DNA from: G965267185 sp965267185
Lineage (GTDB): Bacteria; Pseudomonadota; Alphaproteobacteria; UBA6615
DNA: 64,000 nt
NCBI GenBank assembly: GCA_965267185.1
Contig: OZ253937.1
Location: forward strand, 3,224,001-3,288,000
Direction: 5' to 3'
The notes under the pieces were generated by a model that saw only the letters and a program-made list of their open reading frames with translations, searched no databases and was not told the origin of the DNA. Position numbers and translations under genes: made by a program. Below, piece after piece: positions 61,064 to 64,000 of this stretch (its first letter is position 1; the number at the start of each line of letters is the position of its first letter).

Positions 61064-61927
61064 GTGGGAGCGCGCCGGCAGATACTGGGTAAACGCGGCA
61101 AAAAGGGCCGGCGGCGGTATACTTGGTTGGCGTTTGTTCTGGCGGGTGTTCTGCCCCTCGAGGTGCAGGCTGATGAAATTCCCGTCGATTTAGAACTCGC
61201 GCTGGCCGTCGACGTATCGCGAAGCATTAATTCCAGCGAGGCGCAGCTTCAGCGGCAGGGCTACGTCAACGCGTTCCGTAATCCAGAGGTGATCAACGTT
61301 ATCGAAACCGGCATGCTCGGCCGAATCGCCGTCGGCTACTTCGAGTGGGCGGGTTTCGGCCATGCCGATATCATCGTCGACTGGACGCTTATCGACAGTG
61401 CGGCGAGCGCCAAAGCATTCGCTGACGCGCTCGAACGGCAGCACCCTTTTTCCGCCAGCATGACGTCGATCAGCGGTGCCATCGAATTTGCCCAACCGTG
61501 GTTCGACAACAACGGTTTCGAGGGTACTCGTAGGGTTGTCGATATATCGGGCGATGGCCCAAACAACTGGGGAGAGTTGGTTACGGTCGCACGCGACCGC
61601 GCCGTGGCGGCGGGCGTGACCATAAACGGATTGCCGATCCTCGATACAGGCGATGGACCTTATTCGCGGTTCAACATCGAAAATCTCGATCTCTACTATC
61701 GTGACTGTGTCATCGGCGGCACCGGCGCTTTTCTAGAAGTCGCGGCGGACTTCAACGATTTCGGACGGGCGGTCCGCCGCAAGCTGGTGCTCGAAATCGC
61801 CGGCATCACGCCGCCGATTGCTGCGCCGGTTACCGGGCCGATTCTGGCGCAAGCCAACGGGCAGGCGCGCATTGCGCCGCCTTGCAACATCGGCGAGATC
61901 ATGTGGCGCAACCGCCAAGGGTTTTAG
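61064..61927 (+). CDS. Exported DUF1194 protein (von Willebrand A-like)
   Basis: About 287 residues from GTG 61064, 2 bases after the preceding stop. A basic start and hydrophobic segment (RRYTWLAFVLAGVLPLEVQA) form the export signal. The domain begins LELALAVDVSRSINSSEAQLQRQGY with a MIDAS-like DxSxS motif and has VVDISGDGPNN and GLPIL, characteristic of DUF1194. The function is unknown; it may bind a divalent metal and a protein partner. A longer open frame upstream only shadows the monooxygenase gene. Confidence 0.87.
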   Translation: MGARRQILGKRGKKGRRRYTWLAFVLAGVLPLEVQADEIPVDLELALAVDVSRSINSSEAQLQRQGYVNAFRNPEVINVIETGMLGRIAVGYFEWAGFGHADIIVDWTLIDSAASAKAFADALERQHPFSASMTSISGAIEFAQPWFDNNGFEGTRRVVDISGDGPNNWGELVTVARDRAVAAGVTINGLPILDTGDGPYSRFNIENLDLYYRDCVIGGTGAFLEVAADFNDFGRAVRRKLVLEIAGITPPIAAPVTGPILAQANGQARIAPPCNIGEIMWRNRQGF

Positions 61928-62121
61928 ACCGGCGCGTATAGTTGATGGCTACGCCCTTGCCAGGGGGGACAGACCTTGGATAGCCTCGCGCGGACCAGTT
62001 ATGGTTGTCGCTTGCAGTCTTATATAAGACTCGCTAAGTTCAAATTAACAACAAGCGCACCCGTCGACTCGTCAAAGGTTTGTCGAAGGTCTTAAGGGTG
62101 GCGTTGAACGGGGACGGATAA

Positions 62122-63180
62122 ATGAAGCAAATCAATGTTGGGGTGATCGGTACCGGCTGGACCGGCGGCATTCGAGCCAATGCGTGCGCGCGCAGCCCGC
62201 TGATCGATGAACTGCATATCGCCGAGATCAACCCCGACCGTTTGGCCGAAGTCAAAAACGAGACCGATCCCAAATTCGCCACGACCGATTGGGAAGAGCT
62301 TCTGAAGAACGACGAGATCCATGCCATCGTCGTGTCGGCCACGCCGGAGTCGACCCATTACCCGATGATCAAAGCGTCGCTGGAAGCGGGCAAGCATGTG
62401 TTTGTCGAAAAACCGATCTCGACGACGATCGAGGAAGCCGACGAAGTCATCGCACTCGCGCAGGCTAAGAATCTGAAGTTTACAGTCGGCTATTCGCAGC
62501 GCTTCAAACCGAAGTTTGCCTATGTGAATAAGGCTTTGAAAGAGGGTTTGATTGGCGAGCCGGTAACTTGCCTAGTTAGTCGCAACGTTACGCGGGAGCT
62601 CGGGAACAAGATTACCGGCCGCTCCAAACTGTCGCCTGCCGCGATGGAAGCGACCCACGATCTCGACTTCTTGCTGTGGTGCCTGCAGCCGCGCAAGCCG
62701 ATCCGCGTTTATTCGCAAACGTCGGGCAAGCTGTTTAGCCAAAAGAGCGATACGCCCGATCATCAGTGGATCATGGTCACCATGGACGACGGCACGACCA
62801 TCACCGTCGGCGCGGGTTGGATCCTGCCGATCGGCTATCCCAACTATTCGCAGTGCTGGATCGAAGTGGTCGGTACCGATGGCGCGCTCACCATCGATGA
62901 CACCCACAAGGAAGTGCAGTTCAACACGACCGAGCACGGTATTCGCTATCCGATGTCGTCGATGCCCGGCGAGCCGGTCGACCATGTGTTTGCCGGCCCG
63001 ATGGCCGACGAAACCCTGCATTTTGTCGAGGCCGTTGTTTTCGACCGGCCGGTGATGGTGAAGGGCGATGAAGCCCGGTTGGTCATGGACGTCTACACGG
63101 CTGCCGATTTGTCGGACGAGCTGGGTGAACCGGTGACGCTGCCGCGCAACGATCCTTCGGCGGCAATCGCGGCGAAGTAA
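62122..63180 (+). CDS. Gfo/Idh/MocA family dehydrogenase
   Basis: 352 residues. The NAD(P)-binding fold starts VGVIGTGWTGGIRANAC, and VVSATPESTHYPMIKASLEAGKHVFVEKPIS holds the EKP motif with the catalytic Lys. The C-terminal sheet domain contains SPAAMEATHDLDFLLW with the conserved His. It oxidizes or reduces a sugar or cyclitol derivative. The transporter genes downstream may import its substrate. Confidence 0.93.
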   Translation: MKQINVGVIGTGWTGGIRANACARSPLIDELHIAEINPDRLAEVKNETDPKFATTDWEELLKNDEIHAIVVSATPESTHYPMIKASLEAGKHVFVEKPISTTIEEADEVIALAQAKNLKFTVGYSQRFKPKFAYVNKALKEGLIGEPVTCLVSRNVTRELGNKITGRSKLSPAAMEATHDLDFLLWCLQPRKPIRVYSQTSGKLFSQKSDTPDHQWIMVTMDDGTTITVGAGWILPIGYPNYSQCWIEVVGTDGALTIDDTHKEVQFNTTEHGIRYPMSSMPGEPVDHVFAGPMADETLHFVEAVVFDRPVMVKGDEARLVMDVYTAADLSDELGEPVTLPRNDPSAAIAAK

Positions 63181-63247
63181 AGAACAAGGTCGGCTTTAGC
63201 CGTACCAAGCGGCGCTGAGGCGGCGTTGCAGAGGGAGGTTATAGGGA

Positions 63248-63772
63248 ATGTCTGATACCGGCCACGATCCGGCACCGCGCAGCGTGTTGAATTTCAATAC
63301 CGTTTTCGGCGTGCTCGGTATCATAATCGGTATCGTTCTCTTCATCATCACGCCCGATCAGGTCGAGCGGCCGCGGCTGTTATTCGGCCAGAAACCGTCC
63401 GGCCTCGATCCCGACTTTTTTCCCCGTCTGGTTTCCGTACTTTTCATTGTTGCGGGTGTGTGGCTGATCTGGCGGGCCCGATCGCTGGTTGAAGAGAACG
63501 CCGTTCTCAAATTAGACGGTGAGGCCGTGACCAACGTTTTGGTGACGGTCGTGTCGCTGCTGGTTCTCGCCCTCCTAATGCCCCGGCTGGGCTTTGTAAT
63601 CTCTTCGATATTGCTGCTGGGCGTGCTGTCGACCTTCTACGGCAACCGCAGCCTTATTGCTGGCGTTGCCATCAGCATTGGGGTCCCACTGCTCTTTTAC
63701 AATATTCTGCGGGTTTGGTTGCAGGTCGTGCTGCCGAAAAATCCCTTCTTCGAGAACATCCTGTGGTTTTAG
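63248..63772 (+). CDS. tctB: Tripartite tricarboxylate transporter, TctB subunit
   Basis: 174-residue membrane protein with four helices, typical of TctB (LGIIIGIVLFIITP, LIWRARS loop, LVTVVSLLVLALLMPRLGFVISS, ISIGVPLLFYNILRVWLQVVLP). The segment PSGLDPDFFPRLVS after the first helix is characteristic. It is followed by tctA after 38 bases. The binding protein (TctC) is not in the window. Confidence 0.9.
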   Translation: MSDTGHDPAPRSVLNFNTVFGVLGIIIGIVLFIITPDQVERPRLLFGQKPSGLDPDFFPRLVSVLFIVAGVWLIWRARSLVEENAVLKLDGEAVTNVLVTVVSLLVLALLMPRLGFVISSILLLGVLSTFYGNRSLIAGVAISIGVPLLFYNILRVWLQVVLPKNPFFENILWF

Positions 63773-63810
63773 GACGCTCCCGCACGCGCCGGTGTAGAGG
63801 CAGGTAGGCA

Positions 63811-64000
63811 ATGGAAGAACTATTTATCGCGATGGGCCAGGGCGTCGGGATTTTGTTCAACCCCGACACCATCTTCGTAACCATTCTCTACATGATCGGT
63901 GGCTTGTTGCTCGGTATGTTCGTCGGCGCCTTGCCCGGGCTCACCACGCTAACGGCGATGGCAATTCTCTTGCCGATCGTCTTCTTCCTGCCGCCGATTT
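63811..64000 (+). CDS. tctA: Tripartite tricarboxylate transporter, TctA subunit (partial)
   Basis: The first 63 codons of a long open frame from ATG 63811, cut by the window edge. The protein starts MEELFIAMGQGVGILF and contains GGLLLGMFVGALPGLTTLTAMAILLP, the first conserved TctA motif (GALPGLT). It forms the large permease with TctB. Confidence 0.92.
   Translation, partial: MEELFIAMGQGVGILFNPDTIFVTILYMIGGLLLGMFVGALPGLTTLTAMAILLPIVFFLPPI

Noticed and set aside
60776..61927. Possible fusion of the monooxygenase with the DUF1194 protein
   Set aside because: The extension before 61064 reads the monooxygenase gene out of frame; the signal peptide begins after the monooxygenase stop.

Overview
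The window is GC-rich chromosomal DNA from an alphaproteobacterium, most likely a free-living Rhodospirillales-like lineage. The placement rests on the RegB/RegA redox pair, a ChvG/ChvI pair, an MmcB-type protein, a zf-CHCC protein related to complex I NDUFS6, a bactofilin, and the aerobic CobN route to cobalamin. No rRNA, CRISPR array, phage genes or transposase was seen. There is one tRNA (Arg, CCG).

Positions 1-12460 are a cobalamin locus: a CbiX-type chelatase cut by the left edge, cbiB, cobQ, cobO, cobN, cobW, cobP, a cobalamin riboswitch, cobC, cobS and cobT. The riboswitch sits directly upstream of cobP and can control the minus-strand series cobP-cobW-cobN-cobO-cobQ. Next come regB/regA (12534-14469), a GDIHG-type phosphatase, hldE, mmcB, a PfpI-like protein without its nucleophile, a bactofilin, a cyclopropane-fatty-acid synthase and a secreted protein built of C-x11-C units. 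A catabolic block follows (20775-26877): amidohydrolase, dienelactone hydrolase, two paralogous cupins and a complete DctPQM TRAP transporter.

Positions 26894-32331 look like a small ECF-sigma regulon. An anti-sigma/sigma pair faces a secreted subtilase with a long Asp/Glu-rich linker, followed by a P-loop NTPase and an ABC-exporter-like protein whose ATPase domain has lost Walker A, the LSGGQ signature and the catalytic Glu. The same promoter motif, GGAAT-N16-CGTT, occurs three times in correct orientation: before the sigma gene, before the protease and before the P-loop gene.

Positions 32337-41019 hold tRNA-Arg, msrB, a lipoprotein hydrolase, an ABC ATPase without a nearby permease, a zf-CHCC protein, a GNAT protein, a GST, a Sel1-repeat protein and polA. 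An AT-rich insert of about 3.2 kb (41020-44182) then follows polA directly. It is flanked by an 83-bp direct repeat of the polA 3' end; all four differences between the copies are synonymous. The insert carries a tight three-gene operon: a MazG-like pyrophosphohydrolase, a thymidylate-synthase-like protein, and an Fe-S uracil-DNA glycosylase fused to a DUF4065/Panacea-like domain. This is the best candidate for an undescribed system, plausibly one that senses or destroys unusual nucleotides, for example in phage defence.

The rest (44265-64000) is ordinary accessory and core content: two metallo-beta-lactamase-fold enzymes, an AhpD-like protein, a PAS histidine kinase, a double cold-shock protein, a TetR regulator with two matching palindromes, flavin/FMN enzymes, a copper-delivery pair (PCuAC, SCO), chvI/chvG, an extradiol-dioxygenase/flavin-monooxygenase pair, a DUF1194 protein, a Gfo/Idh/MocA dehydrogenase and the start of a tripartite tricarboxylate transporter (TctB, partial TctA).
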